Source of the DNA: CAYRTV01 sp964505785
GTDB lineage: Bacteria; Acidobacteriota; Aminicenantia; Aminicenantales; Aminicenantaceae
Length of the DNA stretch: 64,000 nt
Direction of reading: 5' to 3'
Assembly (NCBI GenBank): GCA_964505785.1
Contig: CAZDJZ010000009.1
Span: 39,381 to 103,380 of the forward strand
Positions 18,301 through 25,835 of this stretch are shown here, piece after piece. The notes below the pieces were generated by a model that saw nothing but the letters and a program-made list of their open reading frames with translations, had not been told where the DNA came from and ran no database searches. Numbering within the stretch: the first letter of the stretch is position 1; every line of letters begins with the position of its first letter. The position numbers and the translations under genes were made by a program.

Positions 18301-18488
18301 GCCGGGTGACATTTTCTTTTGACTTGTATAACGTTTTCAATGCCTCTACCATTCACTGGCGTTATCCCAAAGACCACGGCCGCTACACGGTTCAAGGTGA
18401 TGTGTTCAGTCCCAATCCATCCTTTTATTATGCCCAGGACAATTTTGCTCCCCGCAGTTTCAAGCTTGGTATAACTTACCGGTTCTGA
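15381..18488 (+). CDS. TonB-dependent receptor with N-terminal carboxypeptidase-regulatory-like domain
   Basis: A 1,035-residue outer-membrane receptor. A signal peptide is cleaved after about Ser-Ala-Gln (residue 20). A CarboxypepD_reg-like beta-sandwich follows (about 22-105: GSIYGQVFDDEGTPLPGVTV). The plug domain (about 110-240) is followed by a large beta-barrel, ending in the aromatic C-terminal strand SFKLGITYRF recognised by the BAM machinery. SusC-like in N-terminal design, but no SusD partner is present, as is usual for the acidobacterial oar-type receptors. It probably imports or binds peptide-sized ligands for the surrounding peptidase genes. ATG 15381 has GGGGAGG at good spacing. 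Two operators upstream and a strong terminator downstream show that it is its own transcription unit. Confidence 0.92.
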   Translation: MRKILVILAVLVFAGSLSAQTGRGSIYGQVFDDEGTPLPGVTVTLSGSLTAPVDYVTGAQGRFRFSNVAPGRDYVVTAKLDGFKTKRFENVEIEFGKNVNLKIELEVGGLQEEVTVMAEVPIIDIKRTEVGMVHTEELMQNLPTTRDVWMLEKMTPGVYSRYWNVGGTESLQQDAGSARGDPDHYMTMYAIDGINITSMAARGSAAIYYNYDTIEETNIVVGGAADVTQQTSGLSNNVIMKRGGNNMTMGGRVFISDEAFQGDNFSDKLKEAGVEHMAQINETRDLGFYIGGPVIRDKAWFFLAYDYQFISFDDVFGTRNDFEGWSFDFKTNLQLIPSNRFEFYIRGNPRISEGEDASPELPDGLLMGPTARFGNPLIKIQDEHTFGEKFFVSAKFAGMGGWSQWTPMIDTERTKLAYWNVADRIWEGSALQELQSRPHNRFQVVGDYFNDSLFGVSHQIRFGGEYAVHSTISEDAFTGNVMVRYNYNEPTVDYDGDGSPDIYPGMQRVEVERGSYSSRTTKAMSLFLQDTVTIDRLNVNFGLRYDRQLPFVDPQEVLAVIKDNPVWMNHFSASATNAIDSMIPAVSMPEIQGYDSEGNDYSWTNISPRFSVTWDVTGDGKNVLKTHAATYYQWMGSSHAYRWAPGGTGGWMHFWSTDANGNGLYELDELYWHNTGDYSLYRAFDDAGNFLGDLNDGAGVFYGSFDPLNPSQTTDPYRIIDKETTAPRTVEIGVTFEKELFKDLSVTLAPSFRRYDQWNWFLKYFPATGELESRDWYMSAGTPPSNIPGIGDTKQASEHEWYVLKPEYGYTPWSYEKKRPDYYIDYFGMDFIFNKRLSNRWMLNGSLTLASQQAHFGDEGMNDPTQTWALEGRGSTGRGEGETVRSGRYDTPVWMFKMSGLYQLPIWDIDLSFTFNGRKGRKIRESFEIVDYSLPNPRSQSNMIWMLPYGTETSEDVFLMNFRIQKRLNFRDIGRVTFSFDLYNVFNASTIHWRYPKDHGRYTVQGDVFSPNPSFYYAQDNFAPRSFKLGITYRF

Positions 18489-18510
18489 AGATTTTAGGTT
18501 TCATGTAAAT

Positions 18511-18579
18511 CCTCCCCCCTTCCCGGGGGGGAGGGTTCCCCCTGCCGGATAGTGATTATTCCCGCTGTCCGGCTTTTTT
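18511..18579 (+). terminator. Rho-independent terminator of the TonB receptor gene
   Basis: Two consecutive stems: CCTCCCCCC paired with GGGGGGAGG (18511-18533), then GCCGGATAG (18544-18552) paired with CTGTCCGGC (18565-18573) and followed directly by TTTTTT (18574-18579). The second has the full terminator form. Confidence 0.85.
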
Positions 18580-18615
18580 CTATAGCATTCGGATGGGTTT
18601 GCGTCAGCATGCACC

Positions 18616-18911
18616 TGTCATCCCCAGGCCGCGTCAATATATATATGTCATCCCCAGGCCGCGTCAGCGGCCGTGGGGATCTTAGACTGCTTCGCCGAAT
18701 GCAGCGAAACCGGCTCTATGGTGCAAGCTGTGTCTGGGATTTCCATCGATGCACTTTAAGTGTTCATTAAGTCCATCTAGGTCTATCTAAGTGTGTCTAT
18801 GTCTATTCAATCTTTTCAGTCTATTTTGTCTGTTCAGCCGTCTTACTGTGCTTGTTTTATCATGTCATTCCCTGAGCAAAGCGGGCGGAGATCTTAGACG
18901 GCTTCGTTTCG
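18616..18911. repeat. Intergenic repeat cluster: hairpin elements plus a 10/9-bp array
   Basis: Fills the spacer between the receptor terminator and the VPS10-like gene. A tandem GTCATCCCCAGGCCGCGTCA unit is followed by GGGGATCTTAGACTGCTTCG (18616-18705). A short-period array runs 18761-18836 (four 10-mers, then four 9-mers of GTCT type). Another hairpin-family copy is at 18862-18911. No gene is visible. Confidence 0.6.
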
Positions 18912-18945
18912 TTAACCTGAACGCGCTTGCGTCCTTGCGTTCCTT

Positions 18946-21873
18946 TTAATACTGCACGGGACGGGAATCTTCAAGAACGTTGATGGATGCTTCCAGGGCC
19001 GTGTTTTCATAAATGAGCCGAATAGTATAATGCCCCGGCTTGACGACCGGCCCGGGGCGGGAGTCCTTTCCTGACTGAAACAGCCGCAGCGAATCATTAG
19101 AGCCGGACCGCCGCCATTCCGGCAATTGAGAAAGAGGCGCTGACCTCAGGTCCCATTCGACCAGATTCAGTCCGGCTTCGGCTTTACCTTCGAGCACCCG
19201 CATGATTTCGTTTTCTGAGTTTAAGATATGTATGATGACCTGTGGGGCTGAGGGATTTTTCAAGTAATAATAGAGAGATGCTCCCTGTGGTGCTGCTCCG
19301 GACCGGTCACTGATTCGGAACAGATGAGAATAAGGATTCTCTGCATTAAATCGACGTGCCCCGCTGGCGCCCCGGTTTTTAGTCCAGTTGATATGATAGA
19401 GAATGGGGTTTTTCGGATTAAATAAATGGACCGGCTTATCAAGAACCGCCGCTGTTATTTGCTGAATAGGATGGACATCCAGGATGTAAATCCCGCGGCC
19501 ATGAGTCCCGGCGATGAGATCCGCCTCGCGGGGGTGTATTTTCAGATCATCCACTGCAACCGTCGGCATTCCGGACATGAGGGGAATCCAGTTCCGTCCC
19601 CGATCGAATGACGCATATACCGCGTTCTCAGTTCCGGTATAAATAAGATTACCATTGACCGGATCTTCTCTGACCACATTGACCGGAGCACCTTCCGGAA
19701 GGGAATCGCCAATCGATGTCCAGGTCTGACCGAAGTCTCGGGTCATATATAGAAAGACAGAAAAATCATCGTTTCGGTGCCCGTCAAACGCGGCGAAAAC
19801 GGTACCGGGGTGATGGTGGGAGACTTCCACCCGGCTGACCCATGGAGATGGGTTAATAGAAGAATAAGCAGGCAGACCTGGGATATTTTCTGATATTTTT
19901 TCCCAGGAATCACCGTCATCGCGGGTCAGCCAAAGATGACCGTCATCCGTTCCCACGGCTAGAAGGCCGGGATGGGCCGGGGATTCAGAAATTGTGGTGA
20001 TTGTAGCCCCTTCGCTTGTAAAGGCGGACGGTTTTCCACGAGTCAAATCCGGGCTGATTATCCCCCAGCTTTCTCCTCTATCCGGGCTTTTCAATAAAAA
20101 CTGAGCTCCCATGTAGAGAGTATCTGAATTGTGAGCAGAAAGTAAAAACGGTGCCACATAGTTGAACCGGATGGAAGGATTATTACTTTCCAGACGGGGA
20201 CGAATGCTTTTCCTCTTTCCGGTCTGCATATTCAGACGGACAATATTACCATATTGGGATTCACCGTAAATAATGTGTGGAGAATCAGGATCAACCTGAA
20301 CATAGGCCCCGTCTCCGGTTATAAACTTAAACCAGTCCGGGTCTGTTACAGCACTGACATGGCGGACAGAAGATGGACCTCCCCAGCAGCCGTTGTCCTG
20401 CAGCCCGCCGTAAACATAATAAGGATCACGATGGTCATAGGTAACGGCTGTGAATTGACCCAGGGGAAGGGAATGAGCTTCCCAGTGCCGGCCTCTATCA
20501 TAGGTCGAATACAGGCCGCCGTCAGTGCCGGTAATCATATGGCGTGGATTGTTCGGGTCAATCCAGAGTGCATGAAAATCTCCGTGAATGAAATTACTTG
20601 TCAGGAAAGAAGAAAAAGCCCATCCTTTTTGATCGAAGGTGATGCCGCCGTCCCGGCTTTCCCAGGTACGGACCATAAGCGCATAGATATGATCGGGATC
20701 ATGCGGATCGACTCTAAGCTGCGAATAATACCCAGGCCGTTCATTAAGAGTATTTACCCGCCTCCAAATAGCGCCGCCGTCATCGCTGCGGAAAATACCG
20801 CCTCCTGTGTCCAACTTCCCATAACCTAGCAGCATCCGCAACTGGAGTTGTTCCCGGCGGCTGAGACCGGAGACAACTGACGTGTCCATTTCATTATCGG
20901 GGACTAGTTTATCTAAAGCTTTCCGGATGAATTCAATTTCAGTGGAATCCGGGTTGTCCTTGGCTAGAAGAGTCTGCATCCTGATTAAGAGAACCGGTGG
21001 GACATCCACATAAAAAGGAGCTTTTTCAATAATTGCGTATATAATATCGGGATTGCCGGGGGCAATGGCGAGACCGGTGCGGCCGACTCTGGATTGCGGC
21101 AGTCCGTTTGTTAACTTCTCCCAGGATTCTCCTCCATCCTTGCTTTTATAAACGGCGCTTCCCGGGATTACCCGGATTCCCATGCTGTCGAAATCATCGT
21201 AGGGTTCCGCTCTCCGGGCATATGCGGCGGCGTATATAGTTTCATGGTTCCGCGGATCCATTACAATATCCGAAATTCCAGTATCATTATCGATGAATAG
21301 AATGCAGTTCCAATCCCGCCCTCCGGTTGTGGTTTTAAAAAGTCCCCGTTCCGGATTTGGACCCCAAAGGTGCCCCAGGGCGGCGACATAGACAATATCC
21401 GGATCTTTAGGGTCGATCAAAATCCTCCCGATGTGATGGGTTTCCGCTAAGCCGGCATATAGCCAATTTAAACCACCGTCAACGGATTTATACACACCAT
21501 GTCCCCAGGATGAGTAACTGCTGGCATTTGCCTCCCCGGTACCTGCCCAAAGGATCTCAGGATTGGATAATGATATGGCGATGTCGCCGATGGAACCGGT
21601 TTTATAATGGTCAAAAATTGGCTGCCAGGTAATACCATTATTATCCGATTTCCAAATACCGCCGGTAGCGGCCGCACAGTATAGGGTGTATTTATCATCG
21701 GGAGAGACGGCGATATCCGTGATACGTCCGCTCATATGCCCAGGACCGATGAGCCGCCATTTTAAGGGCTTGACGAGTCTGGCGGCTGTTTCAGTTTCGA
21801 CAGGTTTGGTGTCGGCTGCGTATACCATACCGAATGAAATAATGACAGACAACAAGAAGGCCCATTTTTTCAT
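18946..21873 (-). CDS. VPS10/sortilin-like Asp-box (BNR) repeat protein
   Basis: A secreted protein of about 975 residues with a signal peptide in the first 20. It is made of many beta-propeller blades with Asp-box motifs (S-x-D-x-G-x-x-W, for example KSDNNGITWQP, KSVDGGLNWLY, KSPDRGESWGI). The C-terminal ~150 residues form an Ig-like region shared with the paralogues (NLVEWDLRS). Such proteins are annotated as glycosyl hydrolases or sortilin-like receptors, but no catalytic motif proves hydrolysis; ligand binding of peptides or glycans is as likely. The ATG at 21873 is chosen over 21888 because GGGGAG precedes it. It lacks the palindromic operator that its paralogue at 25836 has. Confidence 0.88.
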   Translation of the reverse strand: MKKWAFLLSVIISFGMVYAADTKPVETETAARLVKPLKWRLIGPGHMSGRITDIAVSPDDKYTLYCAAATGGIWKSDNNGITWQPIFDHYKTGSIGDIAISLSNPEILWAGTGEANASSYSSWGHGVYKSVDGGLNWLYAGLAETHHIGRILIDPKDPDIVYVAALGHLWGPNPERGLFKTTTGGRDWNCILFIDNDTGISDIVMDPRNHETIYAAAYARRAEPYDDFDSMGIRVIPGSAVYKSKDGGESWEKLTNGLPQSRVGRTGLAIAPGNPDIIYAIIEKAPFYVDVPPVLLIRMQTLLAKDNPDSTEIEFIRKALDKLVPDNEMDTSVVSGLSRREQLQLRMLLGYGKLDTGGGIFRSDDGGAIWRRVNTLNERPGYYSQLRVDPHDPDHIYALMVRTWESRDGGITFDQKGWAFSSFLTSNFIHGDFHALWIDPNNPRHMITGTDGGLYSTYDRGRHWEAHSLPLGQFTAVTYDHRDPYYVYGGLQDNGCWGGPSSVRHVSAVTDPDWFKFITGDGAYVQVDPDSPHIIYGESQYGNIVRLNMQTGKRKSIRPRLESNNPSIRFNYVAPFLLSAHNSDTLYMGAQFLLKSPDRGESWGIISPDLTRGKPSAFTSEGATITTISESPAHPGLLAVGTDDGHLWLTRDDGDSWEKISENIPGLPAYSSINPSPWVSRVEVSHHHPGTVFAAFDGHRNDDFSVFLYMTRDFGQTWTSIGDSLPEGAPVNVVREDPVNGNLIYTGTENAVYASFDRGRNWIPLMSGMPTVAVDDLKIHPREADLIAGTHGRGIYILDVHPIQQITAAVLDKPVHLFNPKNPILYHINWTKNRGASGARRFNAENPYSHLFRISDRSGAAPQGASLYYYLKNPSAPQVIIHILNSENEIMRVLEGKAEAGLNLVEWDLRSAPLSQLPEWRRSGSNDSLRLFQSGKDSRPGPVVKPGHYTIRLIYENTALEASINVLEDSRPVQY

Positions 21874-22106
21874 TGTTTTTCTCCCCATATGTTAATCTGA
21901 ACCATTACTTAGAAAATGAAATATCCATGCCATTCTAAAGAACGGCCAAATAGAAAAAGAGACAGGGAGCGTCGCGGAACACCTTCCCTTCGTCCTCGCT
22001 CCACCCATCCCCCTGTGGGTCCCTTCCGCTGCGGGCGGAGGGAAGGTATACACGCTCCTTCTTCCTTGCATTGTTTTTTTGTTATTTATTTTGTAAGCAT
22101 GGATAG

Positions 22107-22433
22107 TTCATTTTCATCATTCTATGGGGTGTTATGCTCATGTATAATTCATAAAAAAATTGCGATGTTTTTGCAATTCCTTTTTTATTAACGATTAACA
22201 TGATTTATAGTGAAAGTTCAACAGGTTAGAAAATGCCTGCCTCTGTCATACAAAGGGCCTTGCCCTCGTCATTGCGAGCGGCCGCAGGCCGCGTGGCAAT
22301 CTTAGACTGCTTCGCCAAATGAATCAGGATCTATCTCTTGTGCAAGCGCCGTATAAGATTCCGACGTCGCTGCGCTCCTCGGAATGACATCGCTGTCATT
22401 TTCATCATTCTGGGGGTGTTATGCTGATGTTTT
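22107..22433. repeat. MITE-like fragment (inverted) and hairpin repeats
   Basis: Bases 22142-22222 match, in reverse orientation, the right end of the element at 63551-63811 (ATAAAAA...ATTGCGAT, then AACGATTAACATGAT). A direct repeat TCATTTTCATCATTCT...GGTGTTATGCT at about 22107 and 22397 brackets a hairpin-family pair at 22266-22400 with stems ATTGC/GCAAT and ATTCCGA/TCGGAAT. No gene is seen in 21889-22510. Confidence 0.55.
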
Positions 22434-22510
22434 TGCCACTTTTATTATTAGCGATTGACATGAAAAACATCGCTCCTCAGATGATCCGAGCAGGGCGAAT
22501 GTATCAAGCT

Positions 22511-23848
22511 CTATTTCTGCAATATTTCCAGAAGCAGCTCTGCGTACATATAAGCCCGTTTGAGTCCCACATCAACTTCAGCGAATTCATTGGGGGAATG
22601 CATGTTTTCCCCACCGCCGGGCAGGCCGAAATTCATCCAGATCGCTCCGGTGGCCCAGAGGTCGGGGCGTCCGCCGCCCAGGCCGCTGACAAATTCAGGT
22701 GTCCGGCCGCTGTAGGCGGGTGCGATTTTCTTGATCGCCTTGACCAGCGGATCTTGATCATTAATTTTTTCCCAGTAATGGGGAGCAACCCACTGGGTGG
22801 CGAAGGGTTCCACAGTGGCTTTCAGTTCGGGTATGTCCTTTTTTAAACGGTCAAAAAGGGCCCGCATTTCCTTCAGAACCTGTTCCGGCGACTGGCCCGG
22901 CAGCAGGCGGATATCCACGTCCGCTTCCGCGATGTCAGGGACCTGGTTGACTTTGTAGCCTCCGCTGATGGTGCCGATTTCTACAATCGGTTTTCCGTCA
23001 TAATCCGGCCTCGGGAAAAGTTCATGCTTTTCGTATTCCATCCATTCATCAACTTTACGCAGTTCCGTGATGATTCTGGCTAGATGGACGATGGCGTTGG
23101 GCGGCCGTCCCGGTTTTCCGTCAGCACGCTTGCCCCCGGTATGGGCGGCCACGCCTTCCGTCCGGACCGTCACCCAGGTCCAGCCTCCGGAATAAGAAAG
23201 AATATCCGCGGACATGGCATCCGTATCCAGGTACCAGTCGGCGGCTAAAGCTTCCGGATTGTCTTCAACAATATAGGGGAGGCTGTGAACCTGCGCGCCT
23301 TCTCCTGGAATATAAAGATGAACCAGCTCGCCCTGAAAGTCTGTTCCGGATTCCAGAAAAGCGCGGGTGGCGATTAATCCCGCAGCGATAGCGATTTTCT
23401 GGTCATAAGCGCCGAGGCCGTAAATGCGGCCGTTTTTATATTCAGCGCTCCAGGGATCAAATTTCCATTTAGACATATCTCCCGGCATCACCGTGTTGTA
23501 ATGTCCCATCAATCCGAATTTATAGCCGTCGCCGTTTCCTTTAATCCGGCCGATGACGGTCGGGAAATTGGGCTCGGGTTCGAAAATCTTAACATCCATC
23601 CCCAGCCCTTCCAGGTAACCGGCAAGGAATTTTGCGATTTCTCTATGATTGGCGGCTTCATCCTCGCCGAAATCGCTGCGGATACTGACCAGCTGCTGGG
23701 TCAGTTTGACAAGTTCGTCTTTTTTTATTTTTTCCGTGATTTGGTCGGGAAGCCGGTTTTCATATTGGACCGGTTCTGCGGACAAAAAGGCATAAAGGAC
23801 CGCAGTCCCGGCTATGATCAGCAGGGCGGTGAATATTGTCTTTTTCAT
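22511..23848 (-). CDS. M20-family metallopeptidase-like exported protein
   Basis: A 445-residue M20-fold protein with an N-terminal signal/anchor segment (4-23). Metal-site residues are His116 (MGHYNTV), Asp149 (GAYDQK) and a later Asp in ADWYLDTD, with a C-terminal His and Glu in NMHSPNEF. As in the paralogue at 5896, the Glu-Glu pair is replaced by PGEG (181-184), but here the bridging Asp is present. It is therefore more likely to be active than its paralogue, though without the standard general base. It lies 10 bp downstream of the DUF885 gene, with AGGAGG before ATG 23848, so the two are co-expressed from the promoter at 25839-25811. Confidence 0.88.
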   Translation of the reverse strand: MKKTIFTALLIIAGTAVLYAFLSAEPVQYENRLPDQITEKIKKDELVKLTQQLVSIRSDFGEDEAANHREIAKFLAGYLEGLGMDVKIFEPEPNFPTVIGRIKGNGDGYKFGLMGHYNTVMPGDMSKWKFDPWSAEYKNGRIYGLGAYDQKIAIAAGLIATRAFLESGTDFQGELVHLYIPGEGAQVHSLPYIVEDNPEALAADWYLDTDAMSADILSYSGGWTWVTVRTEGVAAHTGGKRADGKPGRPPNAIVHLARIITELRKVDEWMEYEKHELFPRPDYDGKPIVEIGTISGGYKVNQVPDIAEADVDIRLLPGQSPEQVLKEMRALFDRLKKDIPELKATVEPFATQWVAPHYWEKINDQDPLVKAIKKIAPAYSGRTPEFVSGLGGGRPDLWATGAIWMNFGLPGGGENMHSPNEFAEVDVGLKRAYMYAELLLEILQK

Positions 23849-23858
23849 GATAAACCTC

Positions 23859-25697
23859 CTATTTCTCGGGCTTGGGAAGTGTATCCAGCAGCGCGGATAA
23901 GCGGGTGGGATTCCATAGCGGTTTGACTTGGCTGTCGTCGCCTGCCAATTCCCAGCGCAGCAGGGCGATTGGAATCTGACCGTATTTCATGAAATTGTCG
24001 TTGAAATTCTTGAGGTCGAATTTGTCCTTCAGCTGCATTTTGCGGATGCCGAGGAGCTGATAATACTGCAGAAGACCTGTCTGGCATTGGTGGGGGAGGC
24101 TGCCCCCATGGAGAAATCCTTCGATTTCTTCAAAGGCTTCTTCCGGACGCACACCGAGCCCCGGACCTAAGGACGGAATGCCTTCTATATGCCGCTGCCG
24201 GGCTTCTTCCGGGGTGATTTCCCCGATCATAACCGCTATTCCGTTCAGCATCCTTTCCGCCCGCTGCAGCTTGTTGATATAGACCAATTCCCGGGCTCTG
24301 GGGCCTCTTACATAGGGAAAATCCATGATCGTGGGGACGATTTCATGGTAGAAACACCATCCCTCACTATGGGCGCCGTCGTAATGGCGTGCCCGGATGG
24401 GGCAGGGATTGCGCCGGTGAAGTTTCCCGGCATAAGTATGCCCCGGCCAGTATTCATGGCCGTGCAGGACCGCCGGATCGGTGCGGAAGCCCATATTGGA
24501 GTATACGGCCCGCCAATGGTCGTCGGGGACAACCAGAATCCGGTGAATACCCTTTTTTTCTTCCTTGGGAAAACCGATCAAACCAAAGGGCAGATAATAA
24601 TCTCCCAATTCAGAACGGATAAGGGGCTGAAAGTCTTGGTCGCTCATTAGATCCATGCCTTCTTCCAGATACCAGCGCCGCAAGGCCAGGGAGGTCTCGT
24701 CATCCCAGGCAAGATATTCGTCTATATCCTCGGCCGGTTCAATCTGGGGCAGGTGGCGGTTTTTATGCATTTCATGAGAAAGGTAAGACAAAGAACGCCC
24801 TTTCTCAATTTCCGAAATGAGTTTTATATTGTCGGAGTCAAAAGGCAGCATCATCACATGCTCAAGGTACCAGTCGATGATAGGCTTGCCGTAGTAATAC
24901 TTGCCCGGCATCTCTTGGCCCTCCAGCCATTTCCCGAAAGCTTCCAGTTTCTTCCCTGCTTCCACCGCGGCGGGAACAAGCTTTTTGGCTTCTGCTGCGG
25001 GAAAGTGTTCGGTTGTCGCTTCCGCCCATTCGCGCAGATTTTCCACCATATATTTAAGCTGACCCCCTTCGGTGTAATAACCGCCGCCGGGATGCTCCAA
25101 GGCGTATTTTGCCAGCTCGGGCACGATTTCCGTGAGATTCGATTTTCCCTGATCGAGAAACTTATCCACGTCATTCAATGCCTTAAGAATAGCCTGGGCG
25201 TCTTCCTTGGGATAAGGCATTAGCTGGGGGTTATCACCCATGCGTCTCCCTCCGGTCAGATGACGCTCAACGTTGCGCAGGGAGTAATTAACGTACATGC
25301 TTGGGTCGCGGGTGGTATGCCTGCGGACATATAAATCATATTCCATGGCGTCCATTTCCGACCTCAGCAGCAGATAGTCGATTTTAAAATGAATATCCCA
25401 TCCGGACATGTCCATATTTTCCAACCGTGTACGAAGTTCCTTCAGTTTGGATTTTTGCTCTTCCACCCGGGCGGCAAAATCAGGGATAGCTTGGTCCCAT
25501 CCCCGGATGGCCCGGAAATCCCGGGCCAAGTCCAATAATTCCGGGGGATGGTCTTCAGGTCCGGGCACAGATTTAGGGGGAGTCCATGTCTTCGGTACCT
25601 GGGATGCGGATAAAGGTAAGGCATATGTCAAGAACATCACGCTCATGGCCCCTGCCATAAGCGAAATAAGCATTTTTTTGAAAAATGAATTATTCAT
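23859..25697 (-). CDS. DUF885 putative metallopeptidase, exported
   Basis: About 612 residues with a signal peptide (about 9-32). The fold is mainly helical. The family's gluzincin-like motif HEYWPGH is at 414-420, followed by SEGW about 25 residues later, so two His and a downstream Glu can hold zinc. DUF885 proteins are often annotated as dipeptidyl or carboxypeptidase-like, but few are characterised. ATG 25697 is chosen over 25727 because AAGGAG stands before it. It is first in an operon with the M20 gene. A promoter (TTGACA 25839-25834, 17 bp, TAATAT 25816-25811) and palindromic operator lie upstream. It is closely similar to the DUF885 gene at 29095. Confidence 0.88.
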   Translation of the reverse strand: MNNSFFKKMLISLMAGAMSVMFLTYALPLSASQVPKTWTPPKSVPGPEDHPPELLDLARDFRAIRGWDQAIPDFAARVEEQKSKLKELRTRLENMDMSGWDIHFKIDYLLLRSEMDAMEYDLYVRRHTTRDPSMYVNYSLRNVERHLTGGRRMGDNPQLMPYPKEDAQAILKALNDVDKFLDQGKSNLTEIVPELAKYALEHPGGGYYTEGGQLKYMVENLREWAEATTEHFPAAEAKKLVPAAVEAGKKLEAFGKWLEGQEMPGKYYYGKPIIDWYLEHVMMLPFDSDNIKLISEIEKGRSLSYLSHEMHKNRHLPQIEPAEDIDEYLAWDDETSLALRRWYLEEGMDLMSDQDFQPLIRSELGDYYLPFGLIGFPKEEKKGIHRILVVPDDHWRAVYSNMGFRTDPAVLHGHEYWPGHTYAGKLHRRNPCPIRARHYDGAHSEGWCFYHEIVPTIMDFPYVRGPRARELVYINKLQRAERMLNGIAVMIGEITPEEARQRHIEGIPSLGPGLGVRPEEAFEEIEGFLHGGSLPHQCQTGLLQYYQLLGIRKMQLKDKFDLKNFNDNFMKYGQIPIALLRWELAGDDSQVKPLWNPTRLSALLDTLPKPEK

Positions 25698-25781
25698 GTG
25701 AAAATTCTCCTTGGTTTGAATTGTCATATGGTAAACGGGCGCGGTTGGAGCGCCCGAAGGAATGAGATTTGTTGATATAAT

Positions 25782-25797
25782 ATATTGTATACAAAAT
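25782..25797. promoter_or_regulatory. 16-bp palindromic operator, copy 6 (DUF885-M20 operon)
   Basis: ATATTGTATACAAAAT, with the core TTGTATACAA being a perfect palindrome of the type known for FadR/VanR-like regulators. It lies just downstream of the minus-strand promoter TTGACA (25839-25834) / TAATAT (25816-25811), 85 bp before the start codon. Confidence 0.6.
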
Positions 25798-25835
25798 ATT
25801 CTCTTTAATCATATTATTCCGGACTGAGGCTCATG

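Noticed and set aside
15381..18488. SusC of a glycan-utilisation locus
   Set aside because: No SusD-like gene or glycoside-hydrolase gene is present; neighbours are peptidases, so an oar-type TonB receptor is the better reading.
22142..22222. Small regulatory RNA gene
   Set aside because: The stem-loop potential is explained by similarity to the right end of the MITE-like element; no promoter or terminator was seen.
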